From assembly GCA_017459635.1 (NCBI GenBank), contig JAFUCO010000054.1:1-37675 (forward strand): a stretch of 37,675 nt of DNA, given 5' to 3'. This DNA comes from Blautia sp. (lineage in GTDB: Bacteria; Bacillota; Clostridia; Lachnospirales; Lachnospiraceae). Positions 8,121 to 17,230 of the stretch are shown here, piece by piece (position 1 is the stretch's first letter; every line of letters begins with the position of its first letter). The notes under the pieces were generated by a model, which saw only the letters and a list, made by a program, of their open reading frames with translations, was not told the DNA's origin and did not search any database. The position numbers and the translations under genes were made by a program.

Positions 8121-9065
8121 TTACCAGTCGCCCTCGTCCATTGTTTGGTTATCATCAGTTCCGGAATTGTCTTCTGTCCCTGACTCACCGTCCGAATCGG
8201 CATCTGTACCTTCTCCCGGGGCGCTGTCTGTTTCTGAATCCGTATTTTCCCCGGAAGCCTTATATGAAGTGGCTGTGGCCTGCGGTTCGGTGTTGTACAT
8301 CGTCATTATCATATTTGCCGCCCACATGGGGTAGAATTCCTTCTGCAGATGAATGCCATCTTCATCCCACAGGTAAGAGTATTTTTCCGCTATCGAATCA
8401 TTGTTCACGAAAGGAATTCCGTTCTCCTGGCACATTTTTTCCACAGCTGCGCTGTACTCCGGTATCTCATGCCATTTTTCCGCTGTGGCAAAAGCCGGAT
8501 CCCGGGCGGGAAGAATAGAGTTTACATATACTGTGCAGTTCGGGAATTCTGCCTGCAGGCCGCGCACTACTTCAAGATACTCCGCCGCATATGGCTCCGG
8601 AGTATCCCAATGTCCGATAGACGTATCATTAAGGCCGAAACACAGAAAGATCGCTGTAGGATTAAGCGCTCTCAGCTGGTCCATATAATAGGCTATGTCT
8701 CTTATTGTCCAGCCGCCACCGGCGATGACCCGGCTTTCAGGCATAAAGCCGTAATAAGAAAAGCCGACGCCGCGTGAATCTCCCATCAGAACATAATCTG
8801 TAAACAGGCTCCAGACATCAATCTCGCCACTTTCAACCTTACGCATGGTCTCATCCTTCTCTGCCTGGATCTTTGCCTGACGCTGGGAGGCCAGAATATT
8901 CTCGACAGTCTGAACATCCTGCTCTTCAAGTGTCTTCAGATAATGGACACCGTCCGAAACCTTTTCAGTTGAGGAAGGAGTATTCCCGTGCACAAAAAAA
9001 AGTACCACTACGGCAATCAAAATAAAAGCCACAGCAGGCACAATTAAACGTTGCAACTTATCCAT
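8121..9065 (-). CDS. SGNH/GDSL-family hydrolase, membrane-anchored, acidic C-terminus
   Basis: A 314-residue protein with an N-terminal membrane anchor (LIVPAVAFILIAVVVLFFV) and an extracellular SGNH domain. Catalytic blocks are visible: MGDSRG (Ser about 97), FGLNDTS (Asn about 146) and WDEDGIHLQ (Asp about 236, His about 239). This is a complete Ser-Asp-His set, so it should be an active esterase or acyltransferase. The last 45 residues are an acidic Asp/Glu/Ser/Gly tail. The gene is first in the acylation operon with DUF4358, MBOAT and DHHW. I chose the second in-frame ATG (9065), 6 nt after GGGATGGGG; the ATG at 9077 would add four residues. It could remove or transfer O-acetyl groups on the exported polymer. 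Confidence 0.88.
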   Translation of the reverse strand: MDKLQRLIVPAVAFILIAVVVLFFVHGNTPSSTEKVSDGVHYLKTLEEQDVQTVENILASQRQAKIQAEKDETMRKVESGEIDVWSLFTDYVLMGDSRGVGFSYYGFMPESRVIAGGGWTIRDIAYYMDQLRALNPTAIFLCFGLNDTSIGHWDTPEPYAAEYLEVVRGLQAEFPNCTVYVNSILPARDPAFATAEKWHEIPEYSAAVEKMCQENGIPFVNNDSIAEKYSYLWDEDGIHLQKEFYPMWAANMIMTMYNTEPQATATSYKASGENTDSETDSAPGEGTDADSDGESGTEDNSGTDDNQTMDEGDW

Positions 9066-9107
9066 CTCTAACCCCATCCCCCAAATTATGTATACCAGTT
9101 AATACAT

Positions 9108-9136
9108 AGAATACCATGAAAGAGAAATGAACACAA
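9108..9136 (-). promoter_or_regulatory. probable promoter of the O-acylation operon
   Basis: On the minus strand, TTGTGT (9131-9136) and TATTCT (9108-9113) are separated by 17 bp, and TGG just before the -10 box gives an extended -10. It lies 43 bp before the SGNH start codon, making this operon independent of the glycosyltransferase genes. Confidence 0.55.
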
Positions 9137-9176
9137 GAAAAAATAAGCAAATTTCTGTAAATGCATAATAAATAGA

Positions 9177-9216
9177 GACGTTCCTCTGCGCTGAGTGATC
9201 AGCACAGAGAACCGTC
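9177..9216 (-). terminator. palindrome of the GGGACGGTTC family at the 3' end of the triple GT gene
   Basis: GACGTTCCTCTGCGCTGA and TCAGCACAGAGAACCGTC pair at 15 of 18 positions around a 4-nt loop. The repeat text continues through CCCCTGTGTTATTTA, which includes the stop codon of the three-module glycosyltransferase at 9224-9226. It is probably the 3' boundary of the glycopolymer transcription unit. Confidence 0.6.
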
Positions 9217-9223
9217 CCCTGTG

Positions 9224-12200
9224 TTATTTAATGATCTTGTGTACCGCCTTGTAGGCAATCTTTTTCGCTTTTTGTTCGAGGCGAACGAAAGGATCTTTCT
9301 TTATATAATTCAGATCTTCTTTTTGTTTGTCGATCTTTTTCTGAAGTTCACGGATCCTGATGCCACGCTCCTGTTTTTCGCGGCGGAGTTCATGGATTTC
9401 CATGCCTCTGTCGTATTTTTCGCGGCGCAGCTGATGGATCTCAAGGCCTCGTTCACGTTTCGTTTCCCAGAGCTTTTGCCTTTCCCGTTTGAGTTTTTCT
9501 ATCTCTTTTTGAGACGCTATATCCTGTCTGTCAGAATTGTCTGCCCAGGAAGCTGTGTCAAGTCTGTAGAAGAGGTAATCATCTGCAGTTCCGCTCAGGA
9601 TCTGCTGAAGCTGTTCATATTCTCTTTCATCATTGAAATACAGTACGTCTCTGCCTGTGATCCCAAGATTATCAAGCCATTCCTCTTTCAGGATATTGTA
9701 AAGCCTGTAATAGGACTCGCCCTTTATCGTATTGAGGTTCCACAGTGTAAAGTGGAGTGCATAGTCCACAAAGTCTCTTTCGTACCTGTCGAAAAGGTCC
9801 CATTCAGTCAGCTGGTTTTTCAGGGCAATGAGAGCATCATAGAAGCATCTCCAGCTCATCTCTCTGCTGACCGAAAGGCTCTTTCCATCATCCGCCCGCC
9901 TGTGATGGGCAAGGATGGCTTCAACTATCGAAATTTTCTGAGCCTTGACAATAGCCGAAAAAACGAACAGCATGTCGTTGGTAGTTCTCTGCTCCTGGAA
10001 TGTCAGGTTGTTTTCTCTTATGAAGCCTGCTTTGAACAGCTTGTCCCATGGCCATCCTACAAATGCCCTGAAGATATCCCTCTTTATATCACTTCCTGCG
10101 AAAGGAGTTTCAACCGGAAGCAGTTCGTACTTGACAGTGAATCTGGCCGGCTGGTATGTCCTGCTCTCCATAAAATACTGGTCGCTGCGGAAGACTACAA
10201 TGTCACTGTCTTCCGTACGGGCTTTTTCATAAGCCCTGCGGAACATATCCGGATCGAAGAAATCATCGGCGTCCAGGAACATGAAGTAATCTCCTGTCGC
10301 ATACTTCATACCGGTGTTTCGGGCTGCACCGGCCCCGGCGTTCTCCTGATGGATAACACGGACACGGCTGTCCTTCTCCTCATATTCGCGGAGTATTTCA
10401 AGGGTCTCATCCGTAGAACCGTCATCAACACAGATCACCTCGGATCTGATCTCGTCTCTGACCAGTATTGAGTCAAGGCATTCTCTGATAAAGGACGCTG
10501 CATTGTATGCCGGGATGATCACCGAAATCCGGAGCTTATCATAAAATGCGTCCGGATCCTCCATTATCTCGTTCAGCATCAGCCAGAGCCTTGGCTCGAA
10601 GCAGCTTTCGTCCAGCTTGCCCTGAGCCATCGGTTCGCGAAACTCATCGTAGATGTGGTGCAGATAATCACGTTTCAGGCTTGTATCCAACCGATAATAG
10701 GTCATGCTGAAGCTGTTAAACTTTTTGAAATAAAAGATCTTTTCATATTTTTCAACCAGGTCATATTCTTTTGAGAGGAAGTCCCAGATAAACCTGTATT
10801 CCTCTGTATGAGCGTAGAACTTGCCCTTGCTGAACATGGACGCGTTGGGATTGTCCCTGCGGTACATGTACAACGCGCTGTCAAGAAACCATATCCTTTT
10901 AGCCCTGCAAAATGTCTGGAACCAGAACCCCAGATCCTGGTAAGATGCCCCCGGAGATTCATGATGGCGGATCTCCCATCTGTTCAGAAATTCCAGATTA
11001 TAGATGCCGCTCCAGGTATTCATGAGGAAGTAAAATACCTCTGTTTCCTCTGAAGGATCAATAACCCGGCCGTAATAGCTCTTATCACCGGAAAGATCAA
11101 ATCTTTTCTTGTTTACAGCACCATTCTCCATGATACCAAAGCGATAAAAATCAGCCTTTACAAGGTCGAGTTCATTCTCTGCCGCAACATCATACAGCTG
11201 CTCGTACATGGTAGAAGGCACAAAATCATCCGGTTCGAGGATGCCTAGATATTGTCCTCTGGCTGCATCGATCCCGATGTTCATTGAATGGCCGTACCCG
11301 GTATTTTTCTTATCAATGATGCGGATACGTTTGTCAATGCTTGCGTATTCCTTCAGTATAGTCATTGAAGTGTCATCAGACCCGTCATTTACGCAGATGA
11401 ATTCCATTTCCTTCAGAGTCTGCCTTGTCAGGCTCCACAGAGCCTGGTTTAAGTAATCCTCCTGGTTGTATACAGGTACCACAACTGATACTTTTGGATC
11501 TGCACACTCCTCATAGAAAACCTGCTCAGTCACTGTCTGCTGTTCTGACGGTTCTTCAGAAGCCGAAGCCACGGATTCCTTATTCTTGATTATCTTTTTC
11601 AGCCGGTTCTGGTATTTCACCATAAAGTGGTAAGGCTGGCTGTCAATGTAATCCTGCGTATGTTTTATTATCTGGTCGCCGCAGGTCTCATCTGTACTGA
11701 GACGTCCGCACCAGTACAGCAGGTCATCAAGCTCAACACACATGACCTTTTTAAAGATATCTGCGCTGATGCCCCGGGCCAGGAGCATGCTTTCTATTAT
11801 CTGCAAAGAGCTGAGCTGGCATTCAAAATGCATCGCGCGTTTGCCCACCAGCGAGGTCTCCATATTTACTCTGTGTACGACCACGGGATCCCTGGATGCC
11901 ATTATCCGTCCCGGAGTAGTTATAAGACTGATGAAGAAGGATCGGTCATTCACGCATATAAGATCGTTGAAGCTGAGATCATTTTCAATCAGGAAAGACC
12001 TTCTGTAAAGCCCTGACCATGGCACTGCGCACAGGTTGAATATCGGACTGTCATTCTCCAGAGGAAGAAGCCGAAGGAAATCACCATCCCTGAGCTTTTG
12101 AAGGGAATATCCGGAGTTAGGCACTGTCATTTTCAGAGTTTCATCGAGAGCTATCCCGCAGAACTTGAGACAGTCAAGGTCATGCTTTTTAACTTTATCA

Positions 12201-12514
12201 TAGATCGCCTCATAGGCATAAGGAGTTGCCAGATAGTCATCTGCGTCCATAAAATGTACGTATTCACCTTTTGCCAAAGCAAGGCCATTGTTCCTTGCAG
12301 GACCGGCATGCAGGTTTTCCTGTGTGAGCAGATGGATCCGCTCATCCTTTGACATGTAATCCTTTATGATCTGAGCCGAACTGTCTGTGGAACCATCATC
12401 CACGCAGATGACTTCTATCTCGGAAATCGTCTGCCCGGTAATACTGTCCAGAAGTTGTTTAAGATACTTTTCGGCATTATATACCGGGATGATTACTGAT
12501 ATTTTTAGTTCCAT
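9224..12514 (-). CDS. three-module family 2 glycosyltransferase with C-terminal coiled coil
   Basis: A 1096-residue cytoplasmic protein with three successive GT-A domains. Module 1 (from residue 3, ISVIIPVYNAEKYL, acidic motif FMDADDYL) is subclass A. Module 2 (from about 338, VSVVVPVYNQEDYL, acidic motif ILEPDDFV) is subclass B. Module 3 (from about 660, ISVIIPAYNAASFI, acidic motif FLDADDFF) is subclass C. Each keeps an N-terminal nucleotide-binding strand and an acidic metal-binding motif, so all three could be active. Residues about 1000-1075 are a charged coiled coil with repeats such as RGMEIHELRREK, ending in a basic helix. Homologous single modules occur elsewhere in the locus. GGGGAGG precedes the ATG. 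Donors, acceptors and linkages cannot be told from sequence. Confidence 0.93.
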   Translation of the reverse strand: MELKISVIIPVYNAEKYLKQLLDSITGQTISEIEVICVDDGSTDSSAQIIKDYMSKDERIHLLTQENLHAGPARNNGLALAKGEYVHFMDADDYLATPYAYEAIYDKVKKHDLDCLKFCGIALDETLKMTVPNSGYSLQKLRDGDFLRLLPLENDSPIFNLCAVPWSGLYRRSFLIENDLSFNDLICVNDRSFFISLITTPGRIMASRDPVVVHRVNMETSLVGKRAMHFECQLSSLQIIESMLLARGISADIFKKVMCVELDDLLYWCGRLSTDETCGDQIIKHTQDYIDSQPYHFMVKYQNRLKKIIKNKESVASASEEPSEQQTVTEQVFYEECADPKVSVVVPVYNQEDYLNQALWSLTRQTLKEMEFICVNDGSDDTSMTILKEYASIDKRIRIIDKKNTGYGHSMNIGIDAARGQYLGILEPDDFVPSTMYEQLYDVAAENELDLVKADFYRFGIMENGAVNKKRFDLSGDKSYYGRVIDPSEETEVFYFLMNTWSGIYNLEFLNRWEIRHHESPGASYQDLGFWFQTFCRAKRIWFLDSALYMYRRDNPNASMFSKGKFYAHTEEYRFIWDFLSKEYDLVEKYEKIFYFKKFNSFSMTYYRLDTSLKRDYLHHIYDEFREPMAQGKLDESCFEPRLWLMLNEIMEDPDAFYDKLRISVIIPAYNAASFIRECLDSILVRDEIRSEVICVDDGSTDETLEILREYEEKDSRVRVIHQENAGAGAARNTGMKYATGDYFMFLDADDFFDPDMFRRAYEKARTEDSDIVVFRSDQYFMESRTYQPARFTVKYELLPVETPFAGSDIKRDIFRAFVGWPWDKLFKAGFIRENNLTFQEQRTTNDMLFVFSAIVKAQKISIVEAILAHHRRADDGKSLSVSREMSWRCFYDALIALKNQLTEWDLFDRYERDFVDYALHFTLWNLNTIKGESYYRLYNILKEEWLDNLGITGRDVLYFNDEREYEQLQQILSGTADDYLFYRLDTASWADNSDRQDIASQKEIEKLKRERQKLWETKRERGLEIHQLRREKYDRGMEIHELRREKQERGIRIRELQKKIDKQKEDLNYIKKDPFVRLEQKAKKIAYKAVHKIIK

Positions 12515-12592
12515 TTTTTCCTCCCCTCAGCTTTTGTTATCCCATAGCTTTGTCATATTGCTTCTTTATGCATCCTGTTATCTGCTTTTATT

Positions 12593-12639
12593 GTATCTGT
12601 ACAGAACCTGAACAGATATGGGCTGTTCTGAACAGTTAC
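12593..12639. repeat. internally deleted copy C of the 133-bp multi-palindrome element
   Basis: Only the two outer palindromes of copies A and B remain: GTATCTGTACAGAACCTG at one end and GGGCTGTTCTGAACAGTTAC at the other, joined with about 85 bp missing. Its right end (GTTAC) overlaps the stop codon of the neighbouring GT2 gene at 12636-12638. Confidence 0.8.
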
Positions 12640-13592
12640 CTTTTATTCAGATATTCACAGTACTCGCTGTATTCTGCCTGGTCATAGAAGTATTCCCGGG
12701 ATTTTCCTGTTACTCCCAGCTCATCGAACCATTCTTCAAACAGCTTGTCAAATAGCTGCTGCTTTGTAGGTTCAGCGAGTGTTTTCAGATTCCATAATGA
12801 AAAATGGAGCGCATAGTTTATATAGTCACGTTCCAGCTCCCAGTATATATCTTCGTCCTCAAGCCTTTTGCGTATCGCCAGCAGGGCATCGTAGAAGCAT
12901 CCCCACGACTGTTCGCGGGTAACAGAAAGCGACTTGCCTGTCCCTCTTCTCTGATGGAGGAGCACACGCCTGTTAACAGCTATTTTTTCGGCTACAACAA
13001 GGGCGCTGAACACAAATAGAAGGTCATTGCTGGTACGCTGTTCCTGGAACCACAGGTTATGGGAAATAACAAAGTCTTTACGGTACATCTTGTCCCATGC
13101 CCAGCCGACGAAGGTCTTGAACACATTCCCGGTAAGCTGCCTGTACTTGAACGGCATATAGGGTGGGATATCCTCTGTCCTCATCACCCAGGGGTTGCGG
13201 ACATATTCCTTTGTATCCATATAGTACTGGTCGCAGCCGAAAACGATGAAGTCCGCCTTATAATGCACAATAGTCCTGTAAGCTTTTTCGAGCATTACCG
13301 GTTCAAAAAAGTCATCCGAATCAAGGAACAGCAGATATCTGCCCTTTGACTCGCGAAGTCCGTAGTTGCGGGCTGCACCTGCGCCTTTGTTCTCCTGATG
13401 CAGAAGGCGCACTCTTGAATCAGACGATACATACTCCTCAATTATCCGGGCCGAGCTGTCCGTTGAACCGTCATCTATGCACAGGATCTCAAAATCCCCG
13501 AATGTCTGACACAACAGGCTGTCCAGACAGTGCCGCAGATATTCTTCACTGTTGTAAACAGGAATGATCACAGATACTTTCGGTTTTTTCAT
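12636..13592 (-). CDS. family 2 glycosyltransferase, subclass C
   Basis: A 318-residue single GT-A domain (VSVIIPVYNSEEYL; CIDDGSTDSS; acidic motif FLDSDDFFEPVML). The second half has the subclass signature FVGWAWDKMYRKDF, then QEQRTSNDLLFVFSAL, then WGCFYDALLAI. These are also seen in module 3 of the 1096-residue protein and module 1 of the 642-residue protein. It starts 3 nt after the stop of the preceding gene, with GAGG inside that gene's last codons, so the two are translationally coupled. Its stop codon comes from the edge of repeat copy C. Sugar specificity is unknown. Confidence 0.92.
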   Translation of the reverse strand: MKKPKVSVIIPVYNSEEYLRHCLDSLLCQTFGDFEILCIDDGSTDSSARIIEEYVSSDSRVRLLHQENKGAGAARNYGLRESKGRYLLFLDSDDFFEPVMLEKAYRTIVHYKADFIVFGCDQYYMDTKEYVRNPWVMRTEDIPPYMPFKYRQLTGNVFKTFVGWAWDKMYRKDFVISHNLWFQEQRTSNDLLFVFSALVVAEKIAVNRRVLLHQRRGTGKSLSVTREQSWGCFYDALLAIRKRLEDEDIYWELERDYINYALHFSLWNLKTLAEPTKQQLFDKLFEEWFDELGVTGKSREYFYDQAEYSEYCEYLNKR

Positions 13593-13595
13593 GTT

Positions 13596-14654
13596 TTAAT
13601 TCCTCAGTGACAGAACCCGGAATACCATTCTCTTGGCCCATTCCGGAACGTAAGGTTTGACCAGGGCAAACACCTTTGCGGATTTGAGAGCCATCTCAAA
13701 GCCTCCGGCGCTCCGTATCATTGACTGAAGCTTCTTCCATTCCAGGTCGGTAAACGCCTCCCGGCTCAGCTCTCCTTTTGTCATGGCCCAGCTGTATTCC
13801 CTGCTCATTCTGTGCATGAATTCCTTTTTATATTTGTCGTCTATCCTCTCGTAGGTAAAGAAATATGAATGATATTTCACCCACCAGTAAAAGTATTTGA
13901 ACCGCTCCCAGACTTCCCGGTCTCTCATCAGCATATCGCGCAGGAAATCATACTCGATGTTCATCGCGTAGACCTTCCCTCTGTTCTTAACGGATGAATT
14001 GGGGTTATCCCGGCGGTTCATATAGTAGGCTTTGTCAATTATCATTCCTCTTCCTGCATAGGCAAAAGTCTGGAAATAAAAGCCATTGTCCTGGAAAGCC
14101 GCGCCCGGAGTCTCGTTATGGCGTATCTGGAATTCCTCCATCCATCTTCTCCGGTAAATGCCTGTCCAGGTGTTCATTTTATAGCGAAAAACCTCCGGAT
14201 CCTCCGCAGGACAGAACACTTTTCCATATCCCGTTTTTTCACTGTCGAGGCTGACATACTCTGTTTCCAGAGTGCCGTCCTCCGATGTTTTGAACCGGCA
14301 GAAGTCGGATTTTACGAAATCAAGATCGTTCTTTTCTGCCAGCTCGTACAGATCCTCATACATATGGGCATCGACATAGTCGTCCGGCTCAAGAATGCCT
14401 ATATATTCTCCTGCTGCCGCACTTATGCCCGTATTCATTGCCTTTCCATACCCGCCGTTCGGCTGGTCTATCACCCTGAAACGGCTGTCAGCGCATGCAT
14501 ATTCTTCGAGTATCACAGGTGAACCATCAGTTGAACCGTCGTTCACCAGAATGACCTCGATGTCACTCAGAGTCTGTTCTTTAAGGCTGTCAAGGGCCTG
14601 TCTTAAATAATTCTCCACATTGTATACCGGTACAATTATCGATACTTTGCACAT
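13596..14654 (-). CDS. family 2 glycosyltransferase, subclass B
   Basis: 352 residues. The GT-A domain begins VSIIVPVYNVENYLRQ, with VNDGSTDGS and the variant acidic motif ILEPDDYVDAHMYEDLY. Subclass B marks follow: NGGYGKAMNTGI, MNTWTGIYRR, RHNETPGAAFQDNGFYFQTF and YYMNRRDNPNSSV. The same set recurs in the gene at 20238-21404 and in module 2 of the triple protein. A basic C-terminal segment (WAKRMVFRVLSLRN) may bind the membrane. AGGAGG lies 6 nt before the ATG, 11 nt after the preceding stop. Confidence 0.92.
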   Translation of the reverse strand: MCKVSIIVPVYNVENYLRQALDSLKEQTLSDIEVILVNDGSTDGSPVILEEYACADSRFRVIDQPNGGYGKAMNTGISAAAGEYIGILEPDDYVDAHMYEDLYELAEKNDLDFVKSDFCRFKTSEDGTLETEYVSLDSEKTGYGKVFCPAEDPEVFRYKMNTWTGIYRRRWMEEFQIRHNETPGAAFQDNGFYFQTFAYAGRGMIIDKAYYMNRRDNPNSSVKNRGKVYAMNIEYDFLRDMLMRDREVWERFKYFYWWVKYHSYFFTYERIDDKYKKEFMHRMSREYSWAMTKGELSREAFTDLEWKKLQSMIRSAGGFEMALKSAKVFALVKPYVPEWAKRMVFRVLSLRN

Positions 14655-14665
14655 GTTTTTTCCTC

Positions 14666-15691
14666 CTACCGGTATACCAGTTTTCCCAGCGCCGAGGCCG
14701 GAAGGTACAGCGAAAAGCCGCTGCTTCTTAGAAGCTTAACGGCTTTGTTTATGTTGGCATTATATATGTCAGGATATCTGTTTTTCAGCATATCGTCGAA
14801 TTCCTTCATCCGCTTCCGGCACGATACGGACGGCTCCATGCAGAGCATTATGCGGTATTTGCCGGCAACGATACGGGCTATAAGGTTTTCAATATAAACC
14901 TTCTTTTCCGGTGTGCAGGGCACAGTTTTCCCAAGGCTCCTGTAAAACCTGAAAAGCGAGCGCAGCACCGTGTTTATGCTTTTCTCATTGCTCTGCATCT
15001 TCTCACGGCTCATGCTCTGCCCTGCAGCTCCAATACGGTACATATAAACAAAATCCGGGATGAAGGCTATCGTCCTGACATACGGTATCGGGTAAAGAAT
15101 ATACTCCGTATCCACATAATAGCATTTTTCGTCAACGCGAATTCCGTGTTCCTTAAGTATTGAAGTACGAATGGTAAGGTTATGCATTTTTATGTACAGC
15201 CGGTCTGCCACGAGGTCAAAACCGTAAACCTCTTCCCACCGTACTTCCGGAAACGGGACTGAAAACTCCGCCCTTTTGTGGAAATCATTCGGGCATATGC
15301 CCTCCTTTTCGTAAGCCCACAAAAATCCGGACCATACGATATCCGCATCTGTCTTTTTCAGGAATCCCACCAGATTGCAAAGCGCGTTTTTGTCGGCCCA
15401 GTCGTCCGCGTCCATGACTTTAAAGTACTTTCCCGCGGCAATGTCTATGCCGCTGTTGATGCCCGAGCCGTGTCCTCCGTTCGCTTTATGCATGACACGG
15501 ACGGTTCCGGGATACTTGCTGCTGTATTCTTCTGCTATATCGCCTGTACAGTCCGTCGAACCGTCATTAACTATGATCACTTCAAGATCTTCCAGCAGGT
15601 CAGGTACACAGAGCGAAGAGAGACATGTTCTTAAATATTTTTCCGCATTATAAGAGGGAATAACCACCGATAGTGTTTTTTCTTTTTTCAT
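14666..15691 (-). CDS. family 2 glycosyltransferase beside the ABC exporter
   Basis: 341 residues. The GT-A fold starts LSVVIPSYNAEKYL, with VNDGSTDCTGD, GGHGSGINSGIDIAAGKYF and the acidic motif MDADDWAD. It belongs to none of subclasses A, B or C; the second half (YGFDLVADRLYIKMHNLTI and YYVDTEYILYPIPYV) is distinct. Its ATG overlaps the TGA of the exporter ATPase by one base (TGATG), implying translational coupling. This suggests it acts at a step close to export, for example priming or a main-chain linkage, but that is inference. Confidence 0.9.
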   Translation of the reverse strand: MKKEKTLSVVIPSYNAEKYLRTCLSSLCVPDLLEDLEVIIVNDGSTDCTGDIAEEYSSKYPGTVRVMHKANGGHGSGINSGIDIAAGKYFKVMDADDWADKNALCNLVGFLKKTDADIVWSGFLWAYEKEGICPNDFHKRAEFSVPFPEVRWEEVYGFDLVADRLYIKMHNLTIRTSILKEHGIRVDEKCYYVDTEYILYPIPYVRTIAFIPDFVYMYRIGAAGQSMSREKMQSNEKSINTVLRSLFRFYRSLGKTVPCTPEKKVYIENLIARIVAGKYRIMLCMEPSVSCRKRMKEFDDMLKNRYPDIYNANINKAVKLLRSSGFSLYLPASALGKLVYR

Positions 15692-16425
15692 CAGCTCATA
15701 AAATCTTCGTACAGAGGCAGCACCTGTTCGGGTGTGCCGATCATACGGATCTCTCCATCATGGAGCCACATCACACGCGTGCAGAGCTCCTGAAGCGTCT
15801 CTGAAACGTGTGAAACGATCACCACGGTCCTGTTATTGTCACTGATCAGTTCCTTCATTTTGTTGTAGCTTTTCTTCTTAAATTTGGAGTCGCCTACGCT
15901 CAGCACCTCGTCGATCAGCATTATGTCCGATTCAAGTATCGCGGTAATTGAAAACGCGAGCTTTGAATGCATACCGCTTGAGTAAGTACGGACCGGCATG
16001 TCGATAAACTCTCCAAGCTCGGCAAAGGCGATTATCTCGTCCATTTTTGCGCGCACCTGTTCCTCAGAGAAGCCAAGAAGCATTCCCGAAAGCACAATGT
16101 TTTCTCTTCCGGTCAGTTCTCTCTGAAAACCGACACCGATAGAAAGCAGCGAGACCGAGTTTCCGTGCAGGTCGATCGACCCCTCATCTGCCGAAAAGAT
16201 TCCCGCAAGGGCGCGCAGCATTGTCGATTTGCCGCTTCCGTTCTTGCCGACTATTCCAAGGATCTCACCTTTTTTTACCGAAAAGGATACACCCCTCACT
16301 GCTTCGAACACAATCTCATTTGCCTTTTTGAAAGTAAAAAAGCTCCTTCTTATTGAAAACATGTTGAGGCATTTGTAACGTATCCTCAGGTCTTTTACAT
16401 CTAATGCTATTTTATTATCTTCCAT
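15691..16425 (-). CDS. ABC transporter ATP-binding protein, TagH/Wzt/KpsT-like polysaccharide exporter
   Basis: 244 residues from MEDNKIALDVKDL. Walker A is GIVGKNGSGKST (about 60), the signature is YSSGMHSKLAFS, Walker B is IMLIDEVLSVGD, and the switch histidine is in VIVSHVSE. The stretch DIMLIDEVLSVGD with ELTGRENI is characteristic of teichoic-acid and O-antigen exporters. It stops after the ATPase core and lacks the extra C-terminal domain of long TagH and of carbohydrate-binding Wzt, so recognition of a modified chain end by this subunit is unlikely. A longer frame extends upstream to 16572 but overlaps the permease. The start lies 5 nt after the permease stop. Confidence 0.92.
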   Translation of the reverse strand: MEDNKIALDVKDLRIRYKCLNMFSIRRSFFTFKKANEIVFEAVRGVSFSVKKGEILGIVGKNGSGKSTMLRALAGIFSADEGSIDLHGNSVSLLSIGVGFQRELTGRENIVLSGMLLGFSEEQVRAKMDEIIAFAELGEFIDMPVRTYSSGMHSKLAFSITAILESDIMLIDEVLSVGDSKFKKKSYNKMKELISDNNRTVVIVSHVSETLQELCTRVMWLHDGEIRMIGTPEQVLPLYEDFMS

Positions 16426-16430
16426 CTTTA

Positions 16431-17216
16431 TCACATGACCTTTACGTAGCTGTTCTCGTAACTGTAGATAAGCCTTATCCCAATTGTACACAGGATAAAT
16501 GAGATGAGCCCCCATACGGCCAGCATCTTTCTGTACGGAAGTGTACAGTAAAGCATACAGTTTCTGGTACACTCAATAAGCATTGACATAGGATTGCAGT
16601 ACAGCAGCAGACTCCTGAAAGGTTCTTCCAGCCTGTCTCCGATCGAGTAGAAAATACCGGAAAGGTAGAAAAGCATGCGGAGAATAACCATCATCACGTT
16701 GTGCAGGTCATCCACAAATACTCCGAAATGAAGGACAATGCAGCTGAGTCCGAAGGTAAGAAGTACCAGCACCACAAGAATAGGAAGAACATATATGATC
16801 CTCCATGTGACCGGCACCCTGTACAGTACCATCATAATCCCCACCAGACCGAAGGAAATGAGCATCTTGAAGCCGTTCTCCAGCATCTTTTGAAGTATAA
16901 GGATATATTTTGGAATATATACCTTTGAGACAATGCTGCTGTTCTGTCTTACCATCTTTACGCTTCCCTGAACATTTTTGTTGAAGAAGTTCCACAGGGT
17001 AAGTCCTATGAATACAAAAACCGGAAAGTACTCGATCTTGCTGCGGAAAACTATAACTGCTATGAAGGTATAAACCATCATGAAAAGCAATGGATCCAGA
17101 ACCCACCAGAGCCAGTTAAGATAGGAGCTGGCAACCTCCGATTTCAGATCGGATTTGGCGGAGTATTTTGCATATGAGAAGTATTTCTTCATATCATTGA
17201 TAAAGCGTGTCATCAT
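16431..17216 (-). CDS. ABC-2 permease of a polysaccharide or teichoic acid exporter (TagG/Wzm-like)
   Basis: 261 residues with six predicted membrane segments, beginning with the amphipathic KSEVASSYLNWLWWVLDPLLFM typical of TagG/Wzm (shown here as two pieces, KSEVASSYLNW and LWWVLDPLLFM). It forms the pore through which a lipid-linked polymer leaves the cytoplasm, as a dimer with two ATPase subunits encoded next door. AAGGA lies about 8 nt before tandem ATG codons at 17216 and 17213. It is 14 nt after the stop of the 996-residue protein. Confidence 0.93.
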   Translation of the reverse strand: MMTRFINDMKKYFSYAKYSAKSDLKSEVASSYLNWLWWVLDPLLFMMVYTFIAVIVFRSKIEYFPVFVFIGLTLWNFFNKNVQGSVKMVRQNSSIVSKVYIPKYILILQKMLENGFKMLISFGLVGIMMVLYRVPVTWRIIYVLPILVVLVLLTFGLSCIVLHFGVFVDDLHNVMMVILRMLFYLSGIFYSIGDRLEEPFRSLLLYCNPMSMLIECTRNCMLYCTLPYRKMLAVWGLISFILCTIGIRLIYSYENSYVKVM

Positions 17217-17230
17217 AGTTTTTTTCCTTT

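Noticed and set aside
9221-10471. 416-codon open frame on the plus strand
   Set aside because: It is antisense to the three-module glycosyltransferase, whose motifs are unmistakable. It has no family features and no ribosome binding site; it follows from codon bias on the other strand.
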